Below are positions 27,484 to 36,993 of a stretch of DNA of 64,000 nucleotides, piece after piece. Made by a program: the position numbers and the translations under genes. Numbering within the stretch: the first letter of the stretch is position 1; every line of letters begins with the position of its first letter. Source of the stretch: Shewanella kaireitica (GTDB lineage: Bacteria > Pseudomonadota > Gammaproteobacteria > Enterobacterales > Shewanellaceae); NCBI RefSeq assembly GCF_023284045.1, contig NZ_JAKIKQ010000001.1:124001-188000 (forward strand). The letters are read 5' to 3'. The notes beneath the pieces were generated by a model. It ran no database searches. It was not told the origin of the DNA and saw only the letters and a program-made list of their open reading frames with translations.

Positions 27484-28008
27484 ATGCAAATAATGCACGT
27501 TGATAAACAGTCATATCGAAAAAATACTAATATTGTTATCGCGACATTTGTTGCAAGTTTGGCAATATTGGCGCTAGTGTTTGGAACATTACTTATTCAG
27601 TTTTTTGGCACAGTAATAGTGCCTGATGATGGTTCGACAGGTAACTTTCATTTGAATGTATTAGGTGTCATTTTGTCTTTAGCTGTTTGCAGTGCGGTGT
27701 TAAATAGTCAGAAGAATAAACCTTATATGCGTGAGGTTTACTACGTTTGGCGCTTAAAGCAGTTACATAACCAGATCTATCGTAAATTAGCCAAAATTAA
27801 ACTGGCAGCTGAAAACAATGATACCAATGCATTTATTATTTTGAGTTTTTACTTTGCTAGCCTAAAGCAGGTTTATAGTTTAGATAACAACACGTTAACC
27901 ATTTCGACTGTCGAGAAAGATCTCAATCAGTTAAATGAAAAGATAGCATCGCTTGGTTTAACTATTTCTGCAGAACAGTTTGAGCCAGAACTGTTAGAGA
28001 AAATCTAG
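27484..28008 (+). CDS. DUF3087 family membrane protein
   Basis: 174 residues with two membrane segments (about 17-44 and 56-74) and a soluble helical C-terminal half containing YVWRLKQLHNQIYRKLAKIK (about 84-103). This layout matches DUF3087 proteins of Shewanella and relatives; their function is unknown. ATG 27484 has a GAG-rich ribosome site, and an ATG at 27493 is an alternative start. It is the only gene between two MetJ-controlled transcription units but shows no link to methionine. Confidence 0.7.
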   Translation: MQIMHVDKQSYRKNTNIVIATFVASLAILALVFGTLLIQFFGTVIVPDDGSTGNFHLNVLGVILSLAVCSAVLNSQKNKPYMREVYYVWRLKQLHNQIYRKLAKIKLAAENNDTNAFIILSFYFASLKQVYSLDNNTLTISTVEKDLNQLNEKIASLGLTISAEQFEPELLEKI

Positions 28009-28158
28009 TACTGATAATGTGGTTGCTGTGTGAGCTAGCAATAGCTAGCTCACAGGTAGACTGTAGTGCGTTATTTTCAGGCAAGTATGGTTACAGTAAC
28101 TTGTGGCTAATACGCTCCACTCAGCAGACTGATAGCATCAGCTTAACTCAAAATAAAA

Positions 28159-28190
28159 AAACGTTTAGACTTCCAGATGGCTGGATGATA
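28159..28190 (+). promoter_or_regulatory. Tandem MET boxes (MetJ operator) upstream of metY
   Basis: Three consecutive 8-bp units fit the AGACGTCT consensus at six of eight positions each: AAACGTTT (28159-28166), AGACTTCC (28167-28174), AGATGGCT (28175-28182). A weaker GGATGATA follows. The array is about 40 bp before the metY ATG, overlapping the likely promoter. Confidence 0.7.
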
Positions 28191-28229
28191 TGTTCATATT
28201 TCATTCAAATGGAATAGGAATTAGCTGGT

Positions 28230-29507
28230 ATGAAACTCGAATCTTTAGCATTGCACCATGGTTACGAATCGGAAGCGACCACTAAGGCGGCCGCAGTGCC
28301 TATCTATCAAACCACCTCTTATACCTTTGACGATACCCAACACGGAGCGGATCTATTCGATCTTAAGGTGCCGGGTAATATCTATACTCGGATCATGAAC
28401 CCCACTACCGATGTGCTTGAGCAGCGCATTGCGGCCATAGAGGGGGGAATTGCTGCATTAGCATTAGCATCGGGTATGGCGGCAATCACTTACGCAATCC
28501 AAGCGCTCACTGAAGTCGGTGACAATATTGTCAGTACCAGTCAGCTATATGGAGGCACTTACAATCTATTTGCCCATACACTGCCAAGACAGGGAGTGGA
28601 TGTACGTATGGCTGCTTTCGATGATTTTGAGCAATTAGATGCACTGATAGATGACAAAACTAAAGCACTTTTTTGTGAATCTATTGGTAATCCAGCCGGC
28701 AATATTGTTGATCTACAGCGCTTGGCTGAGATCGCTCATAAGCATGGCGTTCCGCTAATTGTCGATAATACCGTAGCAACCCCAGTGTTGTGTAAGCCGT
28801 TTGAACATGGCGCAGATATCGTGATTCACTCACTAACCAAATATATAGGCGGTCATGGTACGACTATCGGTGGAGCGATTGTTGATAGTGGTAATTTTGA
28901 TTGGGCTGCGCAGCCTAAACGCTTTGCACTACTCAATGAGCCTGATGCTTCCTACCACGGGGTGGTCTATACCCAAGCTTTCGGCCCTGCGGCATTTATT
29001 GGCCGTTGCCGCGTGGTTCCTTTAAGAAACACTGGTGCTGCACTCGCACCACAAAGTGCATTCTTATTACTGCAAGGCCTAGAAACTTTAGCGCTAAGAA
29101 TGGAGCGCCATTGTGAAAATGCGCTGGCTTTAGCGCAGTATTTAGAGGCCCACCCAAAAGTGAGCTGGGTCAATTACGCGGCACTGCCAAATAGCCCTTT
29201 TCATGACAATTGCCACAAAATTACTGGCGGTAAGGCTTCTGGTATTATTAGTTTTGGTATTAAAGCTGCTGACGGCAAAGTGGCTGGCGGCCAGTTTATT
29301 GATGGGTTAAAAATGATCTTGAGGCTCGTCAATATCGGTGATGCTAAATCACTCGCATGCCATCCGGCTTCAACAACCCATAGGCAGTTAGATGCCGCCG
29401 AGCTTGCCAAGGCGGGGGTATCGGAAGACTTAGTGCGGATCTCTGTGGGCATTGAGCATATCGACGATATTATTGCCGATGTGGCGCAGGCTTTAGAGCA
29501 AGCTTGA
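28230..29507 (+). CDS. metY: O-acetylhomoserine sulfhydrylase
   Basis: A 425-residue PLP enzyme of the Cys/Met metabolism family. Lys204 in HSLTKYIGGHGT binds PLP; YTRIMNPT (about 52-59) and ASGMAAI (about 82-88) shape the active site. The roughly 45-residue insertion after the lysine (NFDWAAQPKRFALLNEPD.., about 222-265) is typical of MetY rather than of MetB, MetC or methionine gamma-lyase. It makes homocysteine from O-acetylhomoserine and sulfide in the cytoplasm. The MET boxes upstream support a methionine-biosynthetic role and MetJ repression. Confidence 0.92.
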   Translation: MKLESLALHHGYESEATTKAAAVPIYQTTSYTFDDTQHGADLFDLKVPGNIYTRIMNPTTDVLEQRIAAIEGGIAALALASGMAAITYAIQALTEVGDNIVSTSQLYGGTYNLFAHTLPRQGVDVRMAAFDDFEQLDALIDDKTKALFCESIGNPAGNIVDLQRLAEIAHKHGVPLIVDNTVATPVLCKPFEHGADIVIHSLTKYIGGHGTTIGGAIVDSGNFDWAAQPKRFALLNEPDASYHGVVYTQAFGPAAFIGRCRVVPLRNTGAALAPQSAFLLLQGLETLALRMERHCENALALAQYLEAHPKVSWVNYAALPNSPFHDNCHKITGGKASGIISFGIKAADGKVAGGQFIDGLKMILRLVNIGDAKSLACHPASTTHRQLDAAELAKAGVSEDLVRISVGIEHIDDIIADVAQALEQA

Positions 29508-29530
29508 TAGCTTGCTCACATTTCAGTTAA

Positions 29531-29554
29531 AAGGTTAGCTTGCGGGCTAACCTT
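29531..29554 (+). terminator. Hairpin after metY
   Basis: AAGGTTAGC (29531-29539) pairs with GCTAACCTT (29546-29554). The downstream sequence (GTCTGTCTG) lacks a real T-run, so its termination strength is doubtful. Confidence 0.5.
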
Positions 29555-29784
29555 GTCTGTCTGTCCGCAGAACATTCGTTAGCTAGTTGGGATAACTAGT
29601 AAAATGGTAAATACCCAGTGCTTTGGTGTTATCGCAGTATATTGGTAGATATTTATCATAGTGTTGACTATGTCATTATTTTATATTGGAAAGTGCTAAA
29701 TAAAGTTACCAAGTACACAATTGGTTTTCATGTGTTACTCTGCTGTTTACTACTCAAAAAGAGTTAAGTTTAAAGAGCTGTAAA

Positions 29785-31656
29785 ATGCATAAAAAAATAA
29801 TTATAGCGATCACATGTTCTGTTCTTATGGCGCTTTTTTCCTCTGCTCATGCGAATACTACGCTGTTGCAGTTAGAAACAAAGTTTAAAGATAGCTTTCC
29901 AGAAACTGCACTAGCCACACTTAATAATGCAGGCATAGCTAAAGATGAGCTAACCGCATATGAGCGTGCACGTTTGTACTTCCTCTATGGACAAGCTTAT
30001 GAAAAAACGCGTCAGTTAGAGTTAGCGATTGAAAGTTATGATAAAGGTATTGCTGAAGTAGAATCTCTGCCTATTTCAGACATACTGATCGATAGTTATT
30101 TAGAACGCTCATTTGCTGTCTACCTACAGACTAACGATCCCGCTGCTTACTGTATTGATCGTCGTAAGGCGCTTAAATATGCACGGCAACATGATAACCA
30201 AGAGTTGCTTGCTAAGACTCTGACCCAAAATGCTTATTGCTATTATACAGCTACAACTGTGAATGAAGGGATTGCGCTGCTCGATGAGGCGATGGTGATT
30301 GTTGATAAAGGTGAGCAGCTAGATGTACACAGAAAAGCGGTTATCTATAATGCCACTGGTAGTTTGTATCGTACTGCCGGCTTACATAAACGTGCCTACG
30401 ATAATTTTAACAAAGCCTATGAAACTTGGAAAACTGTAGACGACAAAGAAGACATGTTTAACATGCAGCATAATATGATTAGCTCAGCGATTAAGTCTGG
30501 TGATTGGGATAATGCTAAAGTTAATATTGCTGCGCAGTTTACCTTAGCGGAACAAGCTCCTGAGTTTAAAGATTTCTACTTTTTTGCCTACCTAAATGCT
30601 GGCCGAGTGGCACTGGGGACTTTCGATTACCCGCTTGCTGTCTCTCACCTCGAACAAGCTGTTGCCTTTAAAGATACAACCCAAGAACGCTATTTTGTGA
30701 CTAGCAGTCATCTGTTTTTAGCACTAGCGTATATGCGAACAGGTGAGGTGGAAAAAGCGGCTAATATGGCGGCTATTTTTAAACAAGATAAGCGTTTCCC
30801 TGCCAATATGACCAGTATGGCGCTTACCGCTGATGCGATTTTGGCATTCGACAACAATGACTACTTGAGTTCAGTCAATACGCTGTTAAAAATTATAGAT
30901 GAAGAGCGTGAGAATAATAAAAATATCATTAATAACAAAGTGATAGATGCAGCGCTGGAGCACAATGCAAAATTGGTTGAGTTTGAAAACGTGTTATTGG
31001 CTAATAAGCTCGAGCTCAAGGAGTTGAGTCTTAAAGCAGCAACAGATAAAGAGCGTATCAATGAACTTATACTTAGTATCTATTTTTTAGTCGCAGTGGT
31101 ACTGCTAGCTGCTATTTTCTTCCTGTTACATTCACGTAGAGTGTTTATGGGTCGTGCCCAAACAGATTTCCTTACAGGCATTGCCAATCGAGGGTATACC
31201 TTTGTAGCAGGTGATAGAATCCTCGAAAAAGCGATCAAGAAGCAGCAGTTAGTTTCAGTCATCATTTTTGATATTGATAACTTCAAAAGTATCAACGATC
31301 GATATGGCCACCATATTGGTGATCTCACCATTCAAGCTACGACCAAGCGTATTCAGCGTTGGCTTAAGGAGCAAGACCTTTTAGGCAGAATTGGTGGTGA
31401 AGAGTTTCTTATTATTTTACCTGATACCAACGGCGAAGAAGCTGCAGCAGTGTCTGAGCGGATCCGCAGCGCTGTTGCATCACAGCCTTTTCAGTTTGAT
31501 GAGATCAAATTGGAGTTAACGATTAGCTTAGGAATTGCTGTTTTACACGAACAAGCGACCACGCTGAGTGAGCTGGTCATAGAAGCAGATCAAGCGCTCT
31601 ATAAGGCCAAATTCTCAGGTAAAAACAAGGTCTATCTCGCTTGGCAGCGTGCTTAA
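29785..31656 (+). CDS. Periplasmic TPR sensor with GGDEF diguanylate cyclase domain
   Basis: 623 residues: signal peptide (KIIIAITCSVLMALFSSAHA), a helical TPR-like sensor region (about 30-400) that should lie in the periplasm, a coiled stretch, one membrane segment (SIYFLVAVVLLAAIFFLL, about 432-450) and a cytoplasmic GGDEF domain (about 458-620). The active-site signature is GGEEF (537-541), intact for making cyclic di-GMP. The residues at the inhibitory I-site position read KEQD instead of RxxD, so product inhibition may be lost or weak. The signal sensed is unknown. Neighbours do not indicate a partner. The ATG has a modest ribosome site. Confidence 0.88.
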   Translation: MHKKIIIAITCSVLMALFSSAHANTTLLQLETKFKDSFPETALATLNNAGIAKDELTAYERARLYFLYGQAYEKTRQLELAIESYDKGIAEVESLPISDILIDSYLERSFAVYLQTNDPAAYCIDRRKALKYARQHDNQELLAKTLTQNAYCYYTATTVNEGIALLDEAMVIVDKGEQLDVHRKAVIYNATGSLYRTAGLHKRAYDNFNKAYETWKTVDDKEDMFNMQHNMISSAIKSGDWDNAKVNIAAQFTLAEQAPEFKDFYFFAYLNAGRVALGTFDYPLAVSHLEQAVAFKDTTQERYFVTSSHLFLALAYMRTGEVEKAANMAAIFKQDKRFPANMTSMALTADAILAFDNNDYLSSVNTLLKIIDEERENNKNIINNKVIDAALEHNAKLVEFENVLLANKLELKELSLKAATDKERINELILSIYFLVAVVLLAAIFFLLHSRRVFMGRAQTDFLTGIANRGYTFVAGDRILEKAIKKQQLVSVIIFDIDNFKSINDRYGHHIGDLTIQATTKRIQRWLKEQDLLGRIGGEEFLIILPDTNGEEAAAVSERIRSAVASQPFQFDEIKLELTISLGIAVLHEQATTLSELVIEADQALYKAKFSGKNKVYLAWQRA

Positions 31657-31981
31657 AGCTTAAAGGCCTGTAAGTCATAAATATTACACAGCAGCCCAAG
31701 TTCTTGGGCTGCTTAATTCTATGCTCAACCTGAGTACACTGGCTTGCCAGCCATCAAAGTTTCATCATATTGAGTAAACCGACCAAGCTAAATTTGACCT
31801 TCTAGCGTTAACTTACTGCGATTCTTCTTGTGTTATCAACTTGTATTAACCTATTTATTTGCTATGTTTTTTGGATAGCAATTACTGTTTTTGACTATCA
31901 ATCATGTATATAGAAAATCAAGACCAGCGAATGTATGACGCTAAAGCAGAAAATGGATAAATAACCAAGGTTGGAGATACT
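31657..31981. other. Spacer with terminator and porin promoter
   Basis: 325 bp. The hairpin at 31690-31713 ends the GGDEF transcript; the AT-rich remainder presumably holds the porin promoter. Confidence 0.5.
31690..31714 (+). terminator. Hairpin terminator after the GGDEF gene
   Basis: AGCAGCCCAA pairs with TTGGGCTGCT around GTTC, followed by TAATTCT. The weak T-tract lowers confidence. Confidence 0.6.
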
Positions 31982-33148
31982 ATGAAAAAAGCGCTAGCAA
32001 TATTGCCCCTCGCCACGTTGGTTTTTGTGCCGACAAGTTCGGCGATTGAAGTATTTAAAGATGATAAGAATGCATTTGAAGTTGGTGGTTTCGTTGATGC
32101 TCGTATCATTGATACCCAAGGTGTCACCGAAGTCGTAAACGGCAGCTCTAGAATTAATTTTAGCTTTACCCGAGAGATGACTGGTGACTGGAAAAGTTAC
32201 GTTAAACTTGAGTGGGGCGTAAATCCCTTTGGTAATGCAACGATATCTTATAGTAGTGAGAGTAATTTCGAGACTCAAAGTGGTGATTTTTTAAATAACC
32301 GTTTAGGTTATGTTGGCCTTAGTCATGGTGATTACGGTTCAGTCTCTATCGGTAAACAGTGGGGCGCATGGTACGACGTCGTCTATAACACTAACTATGG
32401 TTTTGTTTGGGACGGTAATGCATCAGGGACTTATACTTACAATAAGTCTGATGGTGCCATCAATGGTGTGGGTCGTGGTGATAAAATTATCCAGTATCGC
32501 AATGATTGGGGTGACTTGAGCATTGCTCTGCAAATGCAGCTCAAGAGTAGCATGACTGATATTGAAGATGATGGCAGTAACAATCCTAATAGACTGGTAT
32601 CAACAGAATACGATAATACATATGGTATTGGTTTAACCTACCAAGCGACAGATATGTTAGTGATTACCGCTGGTGGCAATATTGGTGAACCTGAGGGAAC
32701 CACCGCAAGTGGTCGAGTGATCTCTGAGACTGACTATATTTACGGTTTTGGGCTAACCTGGGGAAGTTGGGATGAGCATGGTTTTTATGCGGCGATGAAT
32801 CTCAACCAGAATGAGTTTCACGACACCGATAACTTAGGCCGTTTTTTGCAAGAGTCGGTCGGTCTTGAGACCTTAGCTTCTTACTTATTAGACAATAACT
32901 TTAAGCTTATGGCCTCATACAATATTTTAGAGGCTGGAGATGCCTATGAAGCGGCACATCCTGGTGATGTATTTAAGCGACAATTCGCCGTTGCTGGGCT
33001 GCATTATGTTTGGGACAATAGCTTGGTATTGTACTTAGAAGGTCGAGTCGACTTTAGTGATTTCAGTAGTGCGAATCCTGAGAATGAAGCTAAGCAGTCA
33101 GTTTCAGAAGATGACGGTATAGCGATCGGTATTCGATATGTTATGTGA
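31982..33148 (+). CDS. Outer-membrane porin, general Gram-negative type
   Basis: 388 residues with a signal peptide (MKKALAILPLATLVFVPTSSA). The mature protein is a succession of alternating amphipathic beta strands with many Gly, Asn and aromatic girdle residues. The strand-turn motif NNRLGYVGLSHGDYGSVSIG (about 100-119) is the porin signature (L3-side constriction region follows) and the barrel closes near the C-terminus with GIRYVM. It should form a trimeric diffusion channel in the outer membrane. A GGAG ribosome site precedes ATG 31982. Substrate specificity cannot be assigned. Confidence 0.85.
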   Translation: MKKALAILPLATLVFVPTSSAIEVFKDDKNAFEVGGFVDARIIDTQGVTEVVNGSSRINFSFTREMTGDWKSYVKLEWGVNPFGNATISYSSESNFETQSGDFLNNRLGYVGLSHGDYGSVSIGKQWGAWYDVVYNTNYGFVWDGNASGTYTYNKSDGAINGVGRGDKIIQYRNDWGDLSIALQMQLKSSMTDIEDDGSNNPNRLVSTEYDNTYGIGLTYQATDMLVITAGGNIGEPEGTTASGRVISETDYIYGFGLTWGSWDEHGFYAAMNLNQNEFHDTDNLGRFLQESVGLETLASYLLDNNFKLMASYNILEAGDAYEAAHPGDVFKRQFAVAGLHYVWDNSLVLYLEGRVDFSDFSSANPENEAKQSVSEDDGIAIGIRYVM

Positions 33149-33170
33149 CCACTATAGTGAGTAGAAAAAT

Positions 33171-33208
33171 AAATGCTTATCAAACTTAAGTTATTGATAA
33201 GCATTTAT
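33171..33208. terminator. Bidirectional terminator between porin and SIMPL gene
   Basis: A perfect 13-bp stem, AAATGCTTATCAA (33171-33183) with TTGATAAGCATTT (33194-33206), and A/T-rich flanks on both sides; it serves the two convergent genes. Confidence 0.85.
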
Positions 33209-33218
33209 TATTGCTAGG

Positions 33219-33929
33219 CTATTTCAGGCGGTAAGTCACTTCAACCCTATCTTGGATCGTCACTTGTCCCTGTTGATAGCTTTTTGTCACATTGTAGCTG
33301 TCGCTCTCGGCGTTCATTCTCATCATTATCGGTTGCACCGGGCGTTGGTCAAAGTAACGAATTTGCCAAACTCCATCGAGCTCTTCACCAAAGCTTTCGG
33401 CTAATTCAGACGCTTTTTGTTGGGCATCTTTAATCGCTGCCAACCTGGCTTGTTTTATGTATTGTGCCTCTTTGCTCGATTTAAGGGCAATATTGTTGAT
33501 GCGATTAATGCCTTGTTCGAGGGCGGTATCTAAAATACTGTTAAGCTCGCTAAGATCATTCACTGTAACGGTTACACGGCGATTTGCGCTATAGCCTATT
33601 AGCTTATTAGGCTGGCCCTTTTCGTAATGATATTGCGGTTGAAGATTGATATTGGCGCTTTGAATGAGCTCACGGCTAACGCCTGCTTTTTCTAACCGTT
33701 CAATAAACTTGGCGACTGCAACATCGGACTGTTTCTTGGCTGCTTTTGCGGTTTCGGCTTTAATGATCACTTCGACGTTAACGTCAGCCATATCGGCTTC
33801 CGCAACAATATTGCTGCTACCGATAGTTTCAAGGTGTGGGAAATTGACTTCGGCAGCCAATGTTGGTGCCGCGAGACTTGCAGATAGAATTAGACCAGAG
33901 ATTACTGCCGCGATTGATGATTTATTCAT
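33219..33929 (-). CDS. SIMPL-domain (DUF541, YggE-like) periplasmic protein
   Basis: 236 residues with a signal peptide (MNKSSIAAVISGLILSASLAAPTLA). The conserved SIMPL region runs from about 33 to 225, with GYSANRRVTVTVNDLSEL (about 123-140) and KASELAESFGEELDGVWQI (about 184-202). E. coli YggE lowers oxidative stress when expressed; the molecular activity is unknown. The protein is periplasmic. It is divergent from the small Spy-like gene. Confidence 0.85.
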   Translation of the reverse strand: MNKSSIAAVISGLILSASLAAPTLAAEVNFPHLETIGSSNIVAEADMADVNVEVIIKAETAKAAKKQSDVAVAKFIERLEKAGVSRELIQSANINLQPQYHYEKGQPNKLIGYSANRRVTVTVNDLSELNSILDTALEQGINRINNIALKSSKEAQYIKQARLAAIKDAQQKASELAESFGEELDGVWQIRYFDQRPVQPIMMRMNAESDSYNVTKSYQQGQVTIQDRVEVTYRLK

Positions 33930-34171
33930 AATGACTCCAAAAGTTGGCTTGCATTTGCCAAGAGATAATTGAGTTGTTGTGAGCTATAAACGGCGGCAAT
34001 TTGGAAAAGGGTTATATTTTTTTGATATTTTAATATTTTTTGGAAGTTTGACTAATTGCAATGCTCAGGTTTTGGTAACTAATTATCATTTTTACAGTGA
34101 TTTACCTTGTGCATCATGTCCATTACAAACCATTGGCTATACTGATTACTTCACTGACAAGGAGTAAACTA

Positions 34172-34525
34172 ATGCAACGCATTTTAATCGTAGTATTTCT
34201 TTTGTTAACCGTAATATCTGTGAGCGTATCTGCAGGAGAGAGACCAGACCCTGGCAAAATGTTAGCTAAGCTGACTGAAGAACTGAGTCTCACTGAAGAG
34301 CAACAAACAGAAACAGAAGCTGTGATGGGATTGTTTCATGACGAGATGAAACTACTACACGAAAGTGATGGAAGTCGCCGTGATAAAGGCAAAAAAATGA
34401 AAGCAGCAGTCGAAACTCGCGACAGTAAAATGCAGCAGATCTTAGATGAAGCACAATATGAGAAGTATCAAGTGATGGTGACTGAAATGCGTGAGCAGAT
34501 GAAGCAACGAAGAAAGCAGAACTAG
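34172..34525 (+). CDS. Small periplasmic Spy/CpxP-like protein
   Basis: 117 residues from ATG 34172, which follows an AAGGAG ribosome site; the frame upstream has no better start. Signal peptide MQRILIVVFLLLTVISVSVSA; the mature part is highly charged and all-helical, with LSLTEEQQTETEAVM (about 36-50), resembling the LTxxQ repeats of Spy/CpxP chaperones, and ends in a basic tail. A role in periplasmic protein quality control or metal stress is possible but not shown. Confidence 0.65.
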   Translation: MQRILIVVFLLLTVISVSVSAGERPDPGKMLAKLTEELSLTEEQQTETEAVMGLFHDEMKLLHESDGSRRDKGKKMKAAVETRDSKMQQILDEAQYEKYQVMVTEMREQMKQRRKQN

Positions 34526-34576
34526 GACTGCTTAACTTTTGCGGTTTTCTTTTTAAGCTGGCAAGTTTAACAGCCC

Positions 34577-35221
34577 TTAGTCAAACTGCTCTTTAAAAAC
34601 GGTTTGTGCAGCAGATTTAGTTTGTTGCCAGCCTGTTTGTTTAAGTTCAGGCTCGGCCAGGAATTCATCAACGTAGCCAATGCATAAATAGCCAATCAGC
34701 TCTGATGATTCAGGGGCATTGAGAATGTCCTTAACCTTAAGTGGGTCTAAAATACTGACCCAGCCAACCCCGATGTTGAGTGAACGAGCCATTAACCACA
34801 GGTTTTGAATCGCGCAAACTACGCTGAACTTGCCCATCTCGGGCATACTCGTTTGGCCTAACACGGCTACTGTGCTGGGCTGATAAAATACCGCTAGATT
34901 GATGGGCGCCTCAATAATCCCTTCAAGTTTCAAGGCGTCATATTGAGCTCGTTTATCGCCACTAAACTGCAGGCTGCCTGCAGCATTTTCTTCTACGAAA
35001 GTTTGTTGTACTGCCTTTTTGGTCGCTAAGTCTCGGATAACCACAAATTGCCAAGGTTGTGAATATCCCACCGAGGGCGCGTGCATCGCTGCATTTAGCA
35101 GTGAATCAATCGTTGCTTGAGAAACCGGATTATCATTAAAACGATTACCGCGTACGTCTCGCCTAAGGCGGATGATATCAGCCAATACTTGGCTATCGCT
35201 TTGACTAAATAATTGACTCAT
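34577..35221 (-). CDS. bluB: 5,6-dimethylbenzimidazole synthase
   Basis: A 214-residue flavin-dependent nitroreductase-fold protein. RRDVRGNRF (about 19-27), APSVGYSQPWQFVV (about 48-61) and GWVSILDP (about 151-158) are characteristic of BluB, which consumes FMNH2 and oxygen to form the lower ligand of vitamin B12. Other nitroreductases lack the RRDVR..F motif. No other cobalamin genes lie nearby and I saw no cobalamin riboswitch upstream, so it probably serves to remodel salvaged corrinoids. ATG 35221 is the only reasonable start. Confidence 0.9.
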   Translation of the reverse strand: MSQLFSQSDSQVLADIIRLRRDVRGNRFNDNPVSQATIDSLLNAAMHAPSVGYSQPWQFVVIRDLATKKAVQQTFVEENAAGSLQFSGDKRAQYDALKLEGIIEAPINLAVFYQPSTVAVLGQTSMPEMGKFSVVCAIQNLWLMARSLNIGVGWVSILDPLKVKDILNAPESSELIGYLCIGYVDEFLAEPELKQTGWQQTKSAAQTVFKEQFD

Positions 35222-35275
35222 TTGGCTTCCATCACTGTCATTAATGCTTAAGTTTAATCCGCGGTTTGTTTAAAA

Positions 35276-35301
35276 AAAACGTGCCGTTAGCGGCACGTTT
35301 T
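35276..35301 (-). terminator. Intrinsic terminator after the Dcu transporter gene
   Basis: AAAACGTGCCG (35276-35286) pairs with CGGCACGTTTT (35291-35301). On the minus strand a run of eight T follows, ending the dicarboxylate transporter transcript. Confidence 0.9.
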
Positions 35302-35360
35302 GAGTATAACTAGATTGAGGGGGGAAGGTTAGCTTGATTGTGTATCAGCGAATCCTTTTA

Positions 35361-36677
35361 CTAGTTTATTGCCATTGAAATGAAGTAGCCGACAAATGTT
35401 GCCGTCACCACACCAATAAAGCCCGGGATGATAAAGCTGTGATTTAGGACATACTTACCAATGTGAGTGGTGCCCGTTCTGTCGAAACTAATCGCTGCTA
35501 AGTCACTTGGGTAAAATGGGAAAAAGAAGTAGGCATAGCAAGCTGGTAATACGCCGATTAATACTGGTGCAGGGATCCCTAAAGAGAAGCCTAATGGCAG
35601 CATGATTGTTAAAGTAGCGGCTTGGCTTTTTAAAAACACCGAAGCGACAAACATTGCAATCGCAAACGACCAAGGATGCGCATGCACTATGTCACTAACA
35701 GACTCAATCAAATAACTCTTGTGGTGACCGATAATGGTGTCACTTAACCATGCGATACCGAAGATAATAATTACCGCTGTCATCCCAGCAATGAACACGT
35801 TGCTGTTAACTATTTTCTTGGGATCTATTTTGGTAGCTAATAAAATAAGCGCGCCAACAGAGAGCATCATAAATTGAATTGCCACCGACATTTTAACGCC
35901 CTCAGGTAGCAATTCTTTGCTAAACATAGCTAAACCAATGACGGCTAGGATCCCAAGTAAGAAAATGGTTAAGCCTTTTTTGGCAATACTGTCACTTTTG
36001 GCTGCATCAGAGGTTTCTATTTCGGGATCAATTAGACTATTTTTAAACTCTTCATCCAATAGACGAGCTTGAAATTCTTCATCTTTATCAAGATCTTTAC
36101 CGCGCTTTAAACTCCACGCTGAAGCAACTAATACCCCGATAAGCGTAGAGGGAATAGTGACCAATAATACATCTACTAAGCCAATGTCTAAATTATTTTC
36201 CATAGAGGTGGCAATAACAACCGCTGCCGCTGCGGCGATTGGACTGGCGGTGATCCCCATCTGTGATGCAACTGTCGCAATTGCAAGTGGCCGCTCAGGT
36301 CGAATACCTTTCTTGTATGCCACGTCGTAGATGACTGGCAACAGCGGATAAACCGAGTGACCAGTACCAACCAGTACCGTGAGTGAATAAGTACATAGCG
36401 GTCCGAGAAACACTATTTGATTTGGATGTTTACGCAGTAATTTTTCAGCATAACGTACCAGAAGCTTAAGCCCGCCAGTCGCTTCAAGCGTCGCCGATGC
36501 AGCAACCACGGCTAGAATGATCAACATTACATTGATGGGAGGCGAGCCTGGAGCAATTCCAAACACAAAGGCGAGAATCGATACACCTAAGCCGCCTAAA
36601 AGGCCAAAGGCAACACCGCCATGACGGATCCCGACAAAGATGACAGCCAGTAATAACAGCATATGTACGAAAAACAT
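35361..36677 (-). CDS. Anaerobic C4-dicarboxylate transporter, DcuA/DcuB family
   Basis: A 438-residue protein with about ten to twelve membrane segments. The motifs GTGHSVYPLLPVIYDVAYKKG (in part, about 111-125) and ASQMGITASPIAAAAAV (about 139-155) are conserved in Dcu carriers, which exchange fumarate, aspartate or malate for succinate during anaerobic growth. A good ribosome site (AAGGGATACC) precedes ATG 36677. It fits an organism that respires fumarate. Whether it works like DcuA or DcuB cannot be settled by eye. Confidence 0.9.
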   Translation of the reverse strand: MFFVHMLLLLAVIFVGIRHGGVAFGLLGGLGVSILAFVFGIAPGSPPINVMLIILAVVAASATLEATGGLKLLVRYAEKLLRKHPNQIVFLGPLCTYSLTVLVGTGHSVYPLLPVIYDVAYKKGIRPERPLAIATVASQMGITASPIAAAAAVVIATSMENNLDIGLVDVLLVTIPSTLIGVLVASAWSLKRGKDLDKDEEFQARLLDEEFKNSLIDPEIETSDAAKSDSIAKKGLTIFLLGILAVIGLAMFSKELLPEGVKMSVAIQFMMLSVGALILLATKIDPKKIVNSNVFIAGMTAVIIIFGIAWLSDTIIGHHKSYLIESVSDIVHAHPWSFAIAMFVASVFLKSQAATLTIMLPLGFSLGIPAPVLIGVLPACYAYFFFPFYPSDLAAISFDRTGTTHIGKYVLNHSFIIPGFIGVVTATFVGYFISMAIN

Positions 36678-36993
36678 AAGGTATCCCTTCTAGTGATGTA
36701 CTGAATTGTGTTTCTACAACAAATGGTGGTTATGCGTTAGAAATTGCCCTGCAATAGCTAACTTATACCGTATGTTATCTACTGCTTAAATAGTGGCGGT
36801 ACAGCAAGGTGATAAGCCGCATTGTTCTGCCATTCTTTTTAGATAAAATGTGAGCTTAGTGCTTTTCATTGGACGCCAAACTATCGTGCTAAATAACAGT
36901 TATTGATAGTAGGACAGATTAAGAATGTGATAATAAAATAATAGAGGCATGCAATTCAGCAGGCCATGAATAGCCTGCTGTGAGGTGAGAATA
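36678..36993. other. Spacer with dcu promoter
   Basis: 316 bp; contains a perfect 8-bp hairpin (36957-36964 with 36973-36980) just past the stress-protein gene. No small gene is visible. Confidence 0.5.
36957..36980 (-). terminator. Hairpin after the universal stress protein gene
   Basis: CAGCAGGC pairs with GCCTGCTG. On the minus strand AATTGCATG follows, not a T-run, so it is a weak terminator at best. Confidence 0.45.

Noticed and set aside
28017-28217. Short open frame before metY
   Set aside because: It overlaps the MET-box array and promoter, has no good ribosome site and no protein-like composition.
35222-35275. Cobalamin riboswitch upstream of bluB
   Set aside because: The spacer is too short and lacks the conserved B12-box; nothing structured is visible there.
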